Of a stretch of DNA of 64,000 nt, positions 1 through 7,642 are shown one piece after another. Below the pieces are notes generated by a model that saw only the letters and a list, made by a program, of their open reading frames with translations, was not told the DNA's origin and did no database searches. This stretch comes from Sporosarcina sp. P34 (lineage in GTDB: Bacteria; Bacillota; Bacilli; Bacillales_A; Planococcaceae), in assembly GCF_002743375.1 (NCBI RefSeq), contig NZ_PDZC01000007.1, positions 1 through 64,000 of the forward strand. The letters are read 5' to 3'. Made by a program: the position numbers and the translations under genes. Positions within the stretch are counted from its first letter, which is position 1. Each line of letters opens with the position of its first letter.

Positions 1-76
1 TCATTTTTACATAGATTTCTTCACCAGGTTTAACCTCTCGATTACAAGTAGAACAATATAATGTACGCTTGAACAA
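1..76 (-). CDS. Small zinc-ribbon protein, copy 1 (partial)
   Basis: This is the N-terminal 25 codons of a small protein cut by the window edge. It starts with TTG at 76, placed behind a strong ribosome site (AAAGGGGGG). The visible residues include a CSTC knuckle and match almost residue for residue the start of the complete gene at 1876-2043, so it is a paralogous copy. It is the leftmost unit of the single-gene array on the minus strand. No function is known to me; a zinc or iron ligand role is inferred from the CxxC pair. Confidence 0.6.
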   Translation of the reverse strand, partial: MFKRTLYCSTCNREVKPGEEIYVKM

Positions 77-111
77 ATGACTACCCCCCTTTACTACAAA
101 ATGGTTTTATC

Positions 112-176
112 GTGGAAAGGACGCAACTCCTTCTTCAGGAATTGCGCCCGATTGTTGAACAAATATTAAGTGAAGA
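112..176 (-). repeat. Cassette-boundary repeat A
   Basis: The core GCCCGATTGTTGAA lies at 146-159, preceded by CTTCAGGAATT, giving an imperfect inverted repeat. The same core recurs between each neighbouring single-gene unit up to 3535. This copy separates zinc-ribbon copy 1 from the DapA-like gene. Confidence 0.6.
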
Positions 177-264
177 AAATTAAAAGCGTTCAGAATTCGC
201 AACCTACATATTACATGATGAGATAAACGTTTTAGTAATAAGTCTAAAATATTTCACTATCTAA

Positions 265-1092
265 TTAAATATTTCCTATTGGACTCCTGCAAATCCCCAT
301 TGGAATACCCTTACGATTAATGATTTTTTTCAGATTCACAATAGCATTTTCTTGATAAACTTGTTCTATAATGTTTTCTATTTTTTCGTTTTCTTGTTTG
401 CTTACTTTTTGCTTCATAAGCATTTTTTGAAACCATTGACTAATTTCTGTCGCGGAAACATTCCCAGCAATAGAAGAAAGACGATCATATCCATGCAATA
501 CCTTTTCTTCTAAATCCACTTCTCCACCAGCATAAAAATATAAAGCATTTTTATGCATACCATTTTTTATTCGTTCAATTTTTTCTTTATTGCCAGCATC
601 TTTTATTCCAACCACTAAATCTATCTTACTTAATTGAATAATACTATTCTCTGATAAATCAAATCCAGTTCTTTTTGGATTGTTATATAAAATTGTAGGT
701 TTATTACTAAGCTGCATAATCCTCTTTGTATAAACGAATGCTTCTTCTTGTGTCGGTATAACATACGGTGGATACCCAAGCATGATACCGGATATTTTTG
801 TGTGTCGAATCTTTTCAGCTAATTCCTCTGCCTCTTTTTGTCTAATTGAAGCCACACCAAATATAATTTCCATATTACTAATAAGTTCTTCTTCTAGTTC
901 TAAACCGTTTATTATTTCAATTTTTTCTTGAAGGTTTAAACTATGCTGTTCTCCAGTAGTTCCAGATACAAGAACAGATTTTACTCCTTGTTTATACAGG
1001 TCTCTTATATGGCTTATTGTCCCTTGAATATTTAAAGATTCATCCTCAAAAAAAGCTGTTGGCACGGCAATATGAACTTTTTCTGATAGCAT
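265..1092 (-). CDS. Dihydrodipicolinate synthase/N-acetylneuraminate lyase family protein
   Basis: The 275-residue protein is a class I aldolase of the DapA/NanA TIM-barrel family, slightly shorter than the usual ~290-300. Visible family marks are the SGTTGE loop (about residues 43-48), the YNNP segment with the catalytic tyrosine (about 136), and the Schiff-base lysine in VGIKDAG (about 163). The start has a good ribosome site (AAAGGGG, 8 nt spacing). True DapA usually sits in a lysine operon; this gene stands alone, flanked by boundary repeats A and B, so it is more likely a catabolic or accessory aldolase. Substrate cannot be told from sequence. The DNA is AT-richer than the core genes further right, which fits acquisition. 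Confidence 0.8.
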   Translation of the reverse strand: MLSEKVHIAVPTAFFEDESLNIQGTISHIRDLYKQGVKSVLVSGTTGEQHSLNLQEKIEIINGLELEEELISNMEIIFGVASIRQKEAEELAEKIRHTKISGIMLGYPPYVIPTQEEAFVYTKRIMQLSNKPTILYNNPKRTGFDLSENSIIQLSKIDLVVGIKDAGNKEKIERIKNGMHKNALYFYAGGEVDLEEKVLHGYDRLSSIAGNVSATEISQWFQKMLMKQKVSKQENEKIENIIEQVYQENAIVNLKKIINRKGIPMGICRSPIGNI

Positions 1093-1199
1093 TATGTTAT
1101 CCCCTTTATCCTTTTTATCTACTTAAACTAACTGCCAGTTTAGTTTAAATATATTTTGTCACAATCTCCATTTATTTCACTATAACTATTTTATATCTT

Positions 1200-1275
1200 A
1201 AGGACGATCTTCCGCAATCTGGCCCGATTGTGGGAAATCCTTATTTAGTTATCACGCTCGTTAATTGAAGAACAA
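1200..1275 (-). repeat. Cassette-boundary repeat B
   Basis: Contains the variant core GCCCGATTGTGGGAA at 1222-1236 and, 30 bp further, the second module with the TTAATTGAAG end. It lies upstream of the DapA-like gene and downstream of the REP-like hairpin. Confidence 0.55.
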
Positions 1276-1299
1276 ATACTCTTACTATATAAGTTGAAC

Positions 1300-1522
1300 T
1301 TTAGAAGTAATAATCTCATGGGAACCGTTGATTTCCGTTCCAGGCGGACGCGTTCCGCGGGCACGGCCTCAATCTCCTCGTCCGCTACGGGCAAAGACGT
1401 GCTCCTAACGCTTCGCTTTTACTCGCAAAAACCGTTCTTCGTTACGGTTTTCGCTACCTGCGGGACTTTCAGCTCGTGCTGTTCCCGCTGGAGTCGCCGC
1501 CTTCCTCTCCAATCAACTTAGT
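1300..1522. repeat. GC-rich REP-like extragenic hairpin element, copy 1
   Basis: A GC-rich block in AT-rich surroundings. It opens with CCAGGCGGACGCGTTCCGCG and closes with CCCGCTGGAGTCGCCGCC, so the ends can pair. The same GGCGGACGC...GAGTCGCCGCC ends occur at 50457-50595. Repeats of this type are common between genes in Bacillaceae and Planococcaceae genomes (recalled knowledge). An open frame runs through it on the plus strand but has no ribosome site and is not a gene. Confidence 0.7.
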
Positions 1523-1553
1523 GTATCCTAAAATCTTTAATTCAATTTATATA

Positions 1554-1757
1554 TCATTCGTTTTTTTGGCAAGAAAACGAATAATTCAAATTCAAAAAGC
1601 CCCCTTGTAGTTCAGGTATCCCATCTATTTCATAACATCCTTCGCTCGCAAGACGTATTTCCTTATTGTTGAAATACGATTGGGTAGTCATTAAAATTGC
1701 CATCATGACAAAAGACAAAGTGCTTAGTAGTAAAATTCCTTTCGTTCTGTTTCTCAT
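1554..1757 (-). CDS. Small secreted or membrane-anchored protein of unknown function
   Basis: The 67-residue protein has a positively charged start, one hydrophobic segment (about residues 8-25) and a short exported tail with two cysteines (in EGCYE and FSCQK) that could form a disulfide. The ribosome site GAGG..GGAG precedes the ATG. I do not recognise a named family, though similar short proteins with a CYE...FSC tail are familiar from Bacillus genomes. It is a single-gene unit between the REP-like element and boundary repeat C. Confidence 0.6.
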   Translation of the reverse strand: MRNRTKGILLLSTLSFVMMAILMTTQSYFNNKEIRLASEGCYEIDGIPELQGGFLNLNYSFSCQKNE

Positions 1758-1794
1758 ATTATCGCTCCTCGTACAATCACGGATTTGCTACTAT

Positions 1795-1864
1795 AAATAT
1801 TTCACAATCTGGCCCAATTTTTAGCATGCCGTTATTCGATTATCACGCCCGATTGTTGAATAAA
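1795..1864 (-). repeat. Cassette-boundary repeat C
   Basis: Two modules: CACAATCTGGCCCAAT near 1803 and the full core GCCCGATTGTTGAA at 1847-1860. It separates the zinc-ribbon gene from the small secreted protein gene. Confidence 0.65.
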
Positions 1865-1875
1865 CTTCCCAGTAT

Positions 1876-2043
1876 TTAATTGTGTGTAGAACAATCTGTA
1901 CAATAAATTTTGCCCTCATTTTTCAAATACGCTTTTATTTCTACCATGCCGGCATATTGTGGAACTTTCATTTTTACATAGATTTCTTCACCAGGTTTAA
2001 CCTCTCGATTGCAAGTAGAACAATATAATGTCCGCTTGAACAA
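1876..2043 (-). CDS. Small zinc-ribbon protein, copy 2
   Basis: A 55-residue protein starting with TTG at 2043 behind AAAAGGAGG (7 nt spacing). It has two cysteine knuckles, CSTC near residue 8 and CTDC near residue 48, separated by a Lys/Val-rich segment, as in a zinc ribbon. The first half is nearly identical to the partial gene at 1-76, so the unit is duplicated about 1.97 kb apart in the same array. No function is recognised. It was missed by ATG-only gene calling because of the TTG start and small size. Confidence 0.65.
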   Translation of the reverse strand: MFKRTLYCSTCNREVKPGEEIYVKMKVPQYAGMVEIKAYLKNEGKIYCTDCSTHN

Positions 2044-2061
2044 TTGACTACCTCCTTTTAC

Positions 2062-2126
2062 TACAATATGGCCCGATTGTTGAAGATCGTTATTGAACTA
2101 AAGCACCCTTTGGTTGAAGATGAAGT
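2062..2126 (-). repeat. Cassette-boundary repeat D
   Basis: Core GCCCGATTGTTGAA at 2071-2084, followed by TTGAACTAAAGCACCC and TTGGTTGAAG. It lies between the VOC gene and zinc-ribbon copy 2. The AAAGCACCC segment recurs in repeat E. Confidence 0.7.
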
Positions 2127-2137
2127 GATATAAAACC

Positions 2138-2560
2138 CTATTCTGTAAATTCCCAAGCTGGATTCCAAACTACTTCCCACAAATGCCCGTCTGGGTCTTG
2201 GAAGTATCCGGAGTATCCTCCCCAAAAGGTATCGTGTGCTGGAACTGTAATACATGCACCAGCTTTCTCTGCCTGTTCCATTACCCTATCGACCTCTTCT
2301 TTACTTCCAACATTATGACCAATCGTAAATTCAGTAGGACTTTTTGGTGTCTGTTTTATGCTTGTGTCATGGGCTATATTCTTTCGATTCCAAATGGCGA
2401 GTTTTACGCCTGATTGTAAATCGAAAAATGCAACTGCACCATACTCAAATTCTTGGCCAACTATTCCTTCTGTTGGCAGTCCAAGTCCATCCTGATAGAA
2501 CTTCAATGACCTTTCCAAATCATCTACACCCAATGTTATAACCGAAATCCGTGGTTTCAT
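2138..2560 (-). CDS. VOC (glyoxalase/bleomycin-resistance) family protein
   Basis: The 140-residue protein has the paired beta-alpha-beta-beta-beta modules of the vicinal-oxygen-chelate fold. The first begins with ISVITLGVDDLERSLKFY and the last strand ends with YFQDPDGHLWEVVW, whose Glu is a usual metal ligand. The ATG follows GGAGG. Such proteins act as lyases, dioxygenases or drug-binding resistance proteins; the substrate is not evident. It is one unit of the minus-strand array, between repeats D and E. Confidence 0.85.
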   Translation of the reverse strand: MKPRISVITLGVDDLERSLKFYQDGLGLPTEGIVGQEFEYGAVAFFDLQSGVKLAIWNRKNIAHDTSIKQTPKSPTEFTIGHNVGSKEEVDRVMEQAEKAGACITVPAHDTFWGGYSGYFQDPDGHLWEVVWNPAWEFTE

Positions 2561-2602
2561 CTAATGCCTCCTTAAAAATTTACTCTGTACATTTTAAAAT
2601 AT

Positions 2603-2703
2603 TGGGGCTAACAAATAACATATTTATTGAATTAACCTGCCCCGTTAGTTGAATAATAAATAAGAGTTCCCCCAGAAGCACCTTTGTTCGACTAAAGCAC
2701 CCA
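2603..2703 (-). repeat. Cassette-boundary repeat E
   Basis: Contains GCCCCGTTAGTTGAA at 2639-2653 and the AAAGCACCC module (about 2694-2702) shared with repeat D. It separates the CPBP gene from the VOC gene. Confidence 0.6.
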
Positions 2704-3285
2704 TTAGTAGAAGAGTGATACTAACAGATTATATAAAGAGTGGATAATAATTACTGACCAAAGAGAATAACTTTTTTTATCTACAAACCCAAATATAATA
2801 CCCAATACAAAAGCTGTTATTATGGAACTTAGAATATAAGGCAATTCAAACAGCCCTTTATAAAACCAAATAGGAAAATGAATTGATACAAAGAGTAAAG
2901 CTGTAATTGTGTTTGCTATCCAGAATCTGAAAGAATCCAGAAGTTTTCTTAATAAAAATCCCCTGAACACAATTTCCTCAATTATGCCAACTAATAGAAT
3001 GGTATTTAGTAATTCGTTAAACCCTATTTGGAAATCGATATTTTTTTTAAAAACGGCAAGATTTAAAATGACAAAATAGGATATGAATGCTAAAGCTACC
3101 CAACCTGTCCACTTTAGGCCTTTTCTAAAGTTATGACGTAATCCTAAATAGGAAATCGGATTACTTTTTTCTATAACTTTCACTAATAATATAACGGGAA
3201 TGACCCAAATAATTATTTTAATAATGGCTGATGTGATAGCTCGCGGTACAGAATCCATCAAATCTAAATATTGAACTAACCACAA
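2704..3285 (-). CDS. CPBP-family intramembrane metalloprotease (Abi-like)
   Basis: The protein has at least five hydrophobic segments and the CPBP signature: EEIVFRGFLL (about residues 100-109) carrying the EExxxR glutamates, then HFPIW and HSLYN histidine motifs. These enzymes act in the membrane, for example in bacteriocin self-immunity or protein processing. The frame stays open upstream of the TTG at 3285 to 3360, adding 25 residues (KNYVWVYFITFYALWCIREL) that look like the family's usual first membrane helix, behind a GGGGGAG ribosome site. No ATG, GTG or TTG is present at the expected spot; only ATA at 3360. The real start is therefore probably noncanonical or altered. It is the array unit nearest the integrase remnant apart from repeat F. 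Confidence 0.8.
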   Translation of the reverse strand: MWLVQYLDLMDSVPRAITSAIIKIIIWVIPVILLVKVIEKSNPISYLGLRHNFRKGLKWTGWVALAFISYFVILNLAVFKKNIDFQIGFNELLNTILLVGIIEEIVFRGFLLRKLLDSFRFWIANTITALLFVSIHFPIWFYKGLFELPYILSSIITAFVLGIIFGFVDKKSYSLWSVIIIHSLYNLLVSLFY

Positions 3286-3399
3286 TTCCCTGATACACCA
3301 TAGGGCATAAAATGTTATGAAATATACCCAAACATAATTTTTATTGACTTTTAAATCTATCAGAAACTCCCCCTATTTCTTCTTCAACTCTTCTGCTTC

Positions 3400-3535
3400 T
3401 TTAGTTCAAAAAGGAAAAAGGCTTTACTCCGTCTGAAGTAAAGCACACCTACTATTCAACATTTTACTAACTAATTCAATACAATAGCAAAAACACCTTC
3501 ATCTTCAACTAACCCGCCACGTTAGTTGAAGTACA
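3400..3535 (-). repeat. Cassette-boundary repeat F with perfect palindrome
   Basis: Contains a perfect inverted repeat, CTTCAACTAAC at 3503-3513 and GTTAGTTGAAG at 3521-3531, with a 7-nt loop. It is the best-formed member of the boundary-repeat family and lies next to the integrase remnant, where an attachment site would be expected. Confidence 0.65.
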
Positions 3536-3613
3536 TTTTTTCACAAACTCTTTTATATTTTAATATAAATATCTAATATTGTTTAGATGTAGGGTAGTGG
3601 TCATAATACCATT

Positions 3614-3748
3614 TTACGAAAAATCAACCTTAGCCGAACCAGTGTTATCTTTATACTTGATAAACTTTGCCACTGGAAAAACCATTTCACCTTCACTGTT
3701 TGTTAAGATATATCGTTCCTGTCCATCTTTATTTATTACTTCTTCCAC
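3614..3748 (-). pseudogene. N-terminal remnant of a tyrosine recombinase/integrase
   Basis: A 44-codon frame runs from GTG at 3748 to TAA at 3614. Its residues (INKDGQERYIL, then MVFPVAKFIKYKDNTG) resemble the first ~40 residues of Bacillales tyrosine integrases, which continue with a core-binding domain (from memory of those families, not aligned here). Here the similarity stops after NTGSA, so the core-binding and catalytic domains are missing. It lies at the end of the single-gene array, in the same orientation, beside palindrome F. This placement suggests it once mobilised the array. No clear ribosome site is seen. It could be an unrelated orphan if the resemblance fails in a search. Confidence 0.5.
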
Positions 3749-3787
3749 TTACTATCAATATTTTTTCTAGTGTTTATGTTAACAAAG

Positions 3788-3819
3788 TAAAAAAGAGGGG
3801 ATACCCCCCCTCTTTATTA
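3788..3819. terminator. Bidirectional terminator between the array and cheV
   Basis: Arms AAAGAGGGG (3792-3800) and CCCCTCTTT (3807-3815) with A-rich and T-rich flanks on both sides. It ends cheV transcription (minus) and marks the edge of the accessory island. Confidence 0.75.
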
Positions 3820-3939
3820 ACTATATTTAATATTTATTTTATACTCTAGTTATATATGCGAATTGTGTCCTCTATCGGCATGCTAATTACTGTTTTCTCC
3901 TCGTGTTCCCAATCCGTTAGCAGTACACGGAAGTCTTTT

Positions 3940-4845
3940 TTACAATATATACTTATCGATCTTCAATACCAATTCCGCGATTTCCGGCTTACTAACTTGA
4001 TCGTCGGCTCCGACACTGTCTCCTTTATGCTTCAAGTCATCTGTGATGAGTGAAGAGAAGATGATAATCGGCAGTCCTGCAAGTTGTGGCGTTTCACGAA
4101 TTCGTTTTGTGAAATGGTGTCCGTCCATTTGAGGCATCTCGATATCCGTGATGACCAACTGGACTTCCTCCTTCACATGAACACCATCCGCCACTAGCGT
4201 CTCCAAGTAATCAAACGCATCTTTACCGTTTTCATAGAAGTCGAGATTCGCATAGCCTGCTTCACTGAGTGTGTCATACAATAACTTACGCAATAACGGA
4301 GAATCTTCCGCAATCAAAATGCGTTTATCTGAACGCTCACGCTTCCCAAGCTTCTTCACTTGCTCCACGTTAATACCTGCTTCCGGATTAATATCCACAA
4401 TGATCTTTTCGAAATCAAGCAACAGCAACATATCGCCATCGAGCTTGATGACGCCAATCACCTGAGAGTTTTCTGCTGCATAAATGCCAGAAGGTTTCTC
4501 AATTTGATTCCAAGAAATACGGTGGATCTGCGTCACGTTATGTACGCGGAAAACGACCGTTTGTTTATTGAATGAGGCGACGATATACTTTGCATCTTCT
4601 GGATGGCTTGAAGGGGCCATTCCTAAAATTTTCTCCATACTGACGACGGGCAATACTTCACCACGCAACTGAATAATTCCTTCCACCGCAAAATGTGCAT
4701 GGGGAATCGGCGTGATTTTCAATGGCATGATGATCTCCTTCACTTTGATCACGTTAATGCCATACCGGTTTCCTTGCATCTCAAATCCAACAATCTCCAG
4801 CTCATTTGTGCCACTTTCCAATAAAATTCCTGAATCATTGGACAC
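3940..4845 (-). CDS. cheV: Chemotaxis coupling protein CheV
   Basis: The 301-residue protein joins an N-terminal CheW-like domain (about 15-155) to a C-terminal response-regulator receiver domain (about 175-298). The receiver keeps the phosphoacceptor in TDIEMPQMDG and the lysine in SKPE. In Bacillus, CheV couples chemoreceptors to CheA and takes part in adaptation through phosphorylation at the membrane-bound receptor array. The start is GTG behind AGGGTGG. It is monocistronic, ended by the terminator at 3788-3819, and starts the core chromosome to the right of the array. Confidence 0.95.
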   Translation of the reverse strand: MSNDSGILLESGTNELEIVGFEMQGNRYGINVIKVKEIIMPLKITPIPHAHFAVEGIIQLRGEVLPVVSMEKILGMAPSSHPEDAKYIVASFNKQTVVFRVHNVTQIHRISWNQIEKPSGIYAAENSQVIGVIKLDGDMLLLLDFEKIIVDINPEAGINVEQVKKLGKRERSDKRILIAEDSPLLRKLLYDTLSEAGYANLDFYENGKDAFDYLETLVADGVHVKEEVQLVITDIEMPQMDGHHFTKRIRETPQLAGLPIIIFSSLITDDLKHKGDSVGADDQVSKPEIAELVLKIDKYIL

Positions 4846-4991
4846 GCTCTTCCACCCTCTCAGACGATATAGTCAATTGCTAATATATGTATTCATAAAA
4901 TATATAATTCATTGGTGCGATAGGACTAGTATATCACACCAATTGACTATCAATCTATGGGAATATAAATAAATCTAGTAATGAGTTCGCG

Positions 4992-7022
4992 TTACGGATG
5001 TACGAAACCTCGCGTATTTGACTCTGCCAGCCAGCTTTCGAGTTGTGGAACCGTCAAGGGTTTCGAGAAATAATATCCTTGGAAAGTCAAATCAGACTTC
5101 AAACCAAGCAGAAATTCCACTTGCTCTACTTTCTCTACGCCTTCGACGACGATTGTCAGATCCATCGAGCATCCGATCGATATGATGGCATTTAGCACCG
5201 CACTGTTCTTCGCTGTCGCAGGTACTCTATCTGTAAAGGACTTATCAATCTTCAGCGTCGTAATAGGCATCTGCTGTAAAAAGGACAATGACGACACGCC
5301 AGTCCCGAAATCATCAAGCGCAATCGAAAATCCATAGCGCCTGAATCGTTTCATAGCAGCAATAGCCTGGTTAGTGGATTTCGCCGTACTCGTTTCCGTT
5401 AGCTCCAGTTCAATACGACTTGGATCGAATCGATACGCAGTGGTTTCTTTCCATAGAAGATCGAGTAGATGTGGTTCTATCACATATTCGCCTGGAATGT
5501 TAATGGCTACTTGCGGTATATGAATACGTTGTGAATCCCAGTTATGAATCTGTCTGCACACTTCGCGAATCACCCAGTCCGTCACTTCTCCCATTCGCCC
5601 TTCTTGCTCTAGGATCGGAATGAACGTCGCGGGCGTAATCGCGCCAAGTTTTGGATGCGTCCAACGAAGCAATGCTTCCACACCGACAAATTCATGGCTA
5701 GCCCCTTTTACTTTCGGTTGGTAGACGAGATAGATATGTCCTTCATCCAACGCTTTGGAAATATCGCGCAAGACATCTTGCTCATAAGACATTCCGTGGG
5801 TCACTGGATCGAACGTCACCAATCCCCACTCATGTGAAGCTGCCGCTTGTTCCACAACCATCAATGCTTCCTTATATAACGTCTTTACAGATTTATTTTG
5901 ATCGGCCTTGGCTAACCCGCATGCATAACGCATCTCTTGATTCTTGATAGGTAGAAGTTGATCGATTTCACGCTGCATGATGATTAAGTTTTTATAGAAA
6001 TCTACAGTTCGTCCCGTATGTTCCACACAAAATAGATAACGATTTCCGCTGACACGGTACAATTGTGCATAGGAAGGTTTCCACTTCGCAAGCAACTCAC
6101 CGATTTGCTGCAAGATTCTATCCCCTTCCGAGTACCCGTATAATTGATTGATACGTGGCAGATCAGGGAAATTCCAAATCGCGATATCTCCCACCGCGAC
6201 TTCATCGGTCAAACAACGTTCCCAATTCCGGCGATTCGGCAGTTTTGTCAAGACATCGAAATACTTCAGCCAATAATCGACATACCCGTCAATATAAGAT
6301 ATCAATAACATGCCGAGAAGCAAAGTTACGGAGCCAACGCCGATAAAACTATTTATACCTTGCATATGCATAACAGACTCACGTAACGCTTGGCCTTCTT
6401 CTACATAATAGGTAGTAGCGCGTATGCCGAGATAATGCATGGACAGTGTGCCGACTGTCAGGGAAATTGTCGCAAGTACTTTTGATAGTGAAATACGTTC
6501 TAGATTGCTGATTTCCCGCAGCGCGAGGTATGCAAGCAATCCAACAATCACGTTCCCCGCTATAAGTAATTTCCAATCGTAGACGATGACCGCATCCACC
6601 TTCATCGCGAACATGCCTACGATGTGCATAGCGGTCGTACCTTGCGCAATCAACGCAGCCCCTACGGAATGGCGCCAACAAGCATTCATCGGGCTACGCA
6701 CAAGCCGAAACGCAAGTAACGTCGCAATGAAAATGGGCAATATACAAACGAATGCCCACCCATAATGCACATGTATTTCAATCGGCAACAACAGTGAATT
6801 CATCGCAAGAAAATGAGTCGCCCAAATGCCAAACGATAATGCCAGTGAAGCCAATAAGAGCCATACTTCCTGTTTAAAGAAACTAGGCTTTAGCATTCGA
6901 TCATATAATACGAGTGTGGTATAGGAAGCGAACGCTATCACTAAAAATGATGCGATTATCATTTTTGGTGAAAAGGAACCGATCAATTGTGTATAGTCTT
7001 GGTAGTCTGGTGTCGAAAACAT
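4992..7022 (-). CDS. MHYT-GGDEF-EAL c-di-GMP signalling protein
   Basis: The first 250 residues form a seven-helix MHYT sensor, with repeated motifs such as TTAMHIVGMFAM and TLSMHYLGIRA. A GGDEF-like domain follows (about 255-415) in which the catalytic motif is replaced by SGNRY, so cyclase activity is probably lost. The EAL domain (about 425-665) keeps EALLRW, ELTET, ALDDFGTG and EGVE, so it is probably an active c-di-GMP phosphodiesterase. B. subtilis YkoW has a comparable MHYT architecture. The start is placed at the ATG at 7022, because AAGGAGG sits 7 nt upstream; the longer frame to 7061 would place this ribosome site inside the gene. Confidence 0.9.
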   Translation of the reverse strand: MFSTPDYQDYTQLIGSFSPKMIIASFLVIAFASYTTLVLYDRMLKPSFFKQEVWLLLASLALSFGIWATHFLAMNSLLLPIEIHVHYGWAFVCILPIFIATLLAFRLVRSPMNACWRHSVGAALIAQGTTAMHIVGMFAMKVDAVIVYDWKLLIAGNVIVGLLAYLALREISNLERISLSKVLATISLTVGTLSMHYLGIRATTYYVEEGQALRESVMHMQGINSFIGVGSVTLLLGMLLISYIDGYVDYWLKYFDVLTKLPNRRNWERCLTDEVAVGDIAIWNFPDLPRINQLYGYSEGDRILQQIGELLAKWKPSYAQLYRVSGNRYLFCVEHTGRTVDFYKNLIIMQREIDQLLPIKNQEMRYACGLAKADQNKSVKTLYKEALMVVEQAAASHEWGLVTFDPVTHGMSYEQDVLRDISKALDEGHIYLVYQPKVKGASHEFVGVEALLRWTHPKLGAITPATFIPILEQEGRMGEVTDWVIREVCRQIHNWDSQRIHIPQVAINIPGEYVIEPHLLDLLWKETTAYRFDPSRIELELTETSTAKSTNQAIAAMKRFRRYGFSIALDDFGTGVSSLSFLQQMPITTLKIDKSFTDRVPATAKNSAVLNAIISIGCSMDLTIVVEGVEKVEQVEFLLGLKSDLTFQGYYFSKPLTVPQLESWLAESNTRGFVHP

Positions 7023-7315
7023 TCGTTCCACCTCCTTACCCCAGTAGAAAGGGAAATTCATACTTTATCATGATTCTAAATACTCACAGCTAACCTTGTA
7101 CAAAACAAGTTGCTTACTACTTATTATTTACTATTCACCTATACTAGTCAATCCATTTTCAAGATATTCTGGACATTCAGCTATCTAAACTCCTAGTAAT
7201 GTGATAAGTATATGGTATTTTCTAATAATTTGATAGCGAAACTGTTTAGAGTATTACTGCTTATAATGGAATATGTTAGAATAAAGCAAATTACGGAATT
7301 GAAGGAGAGATACAA

Positions 7316-7642
7316 ATGCCTATCTATAATAAACTCGTCCGCGACCTCATCCCGGAGATTATCGAGGCGGATGGAAAAACTTGCGTGACCCGTATATTGA
7401 ATGATTCACAATACATAGCTGAAATACATAACAAGATGCATGAAGAATTGGCGGAGTACGAAGAAGCGACTAACGCGGAAGATGCTGTCGAAGAACTATC
7501 CGATTTACTAGAACTGATTCATGCGGCAGCTGCTTATCATGGTGTGACGGTAGAGGAGCTAGAAACTGTACGCGCGAAGAAAGCGAATGCACGAGGGGGA
7601 TTTAATGAAAGAATCTATCTAGTGGAAGTGGCGGATGACTAA
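7316..7642 (+). CDS. MazG-like NTP pyrophosphohydrolase
   Basis: A 108-residue all-alpha protein with the motif order of small MazG-type phosphohydrolases: YNKLVRDLIPEII at the start, then EELAEYEEA and VEELSDLLELI, which supply the acidic magnesium ligands (ExxE...ExxD). Such proteins hydrolyse aberrant or signalling nucleotides. The ATG follows AAGGAGAG. Its last 8 bp overlap the next gene, so the two are translationally coupled; this link to a nuclease-helicase is unusual for a housekeeping enzyme. Confidence 0.85.
   Translation: MPIYNKLVRDLIPEIIEADGKTCVTRILNDSQYIAEIHNKMHEELAEYEEATNAEDAVEELSDLLELIHAAAAYHGVTVEELETVRAKKANARGGFNERIYLVEVADD

Noticed and set aside
1294..1521. Plus-strand open frame of 75 residues
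   Set aside because: It lies within the GC-rich REP-like element, has no ribosome site and its composition follows the hairpin.
3579..3849. Plus-strand open frames near the integrase remnant
   Set aside because: They have no ribosome sites, cross a terminator hairpin and are antisense to the better supported minus-strand fragment.
4992..7022. Active diguanylate cyclase
   Set aside because: The GGDEF catalytic motif is replaced by SGNRY; only the EAL phosphodiesterase motifs are intact.
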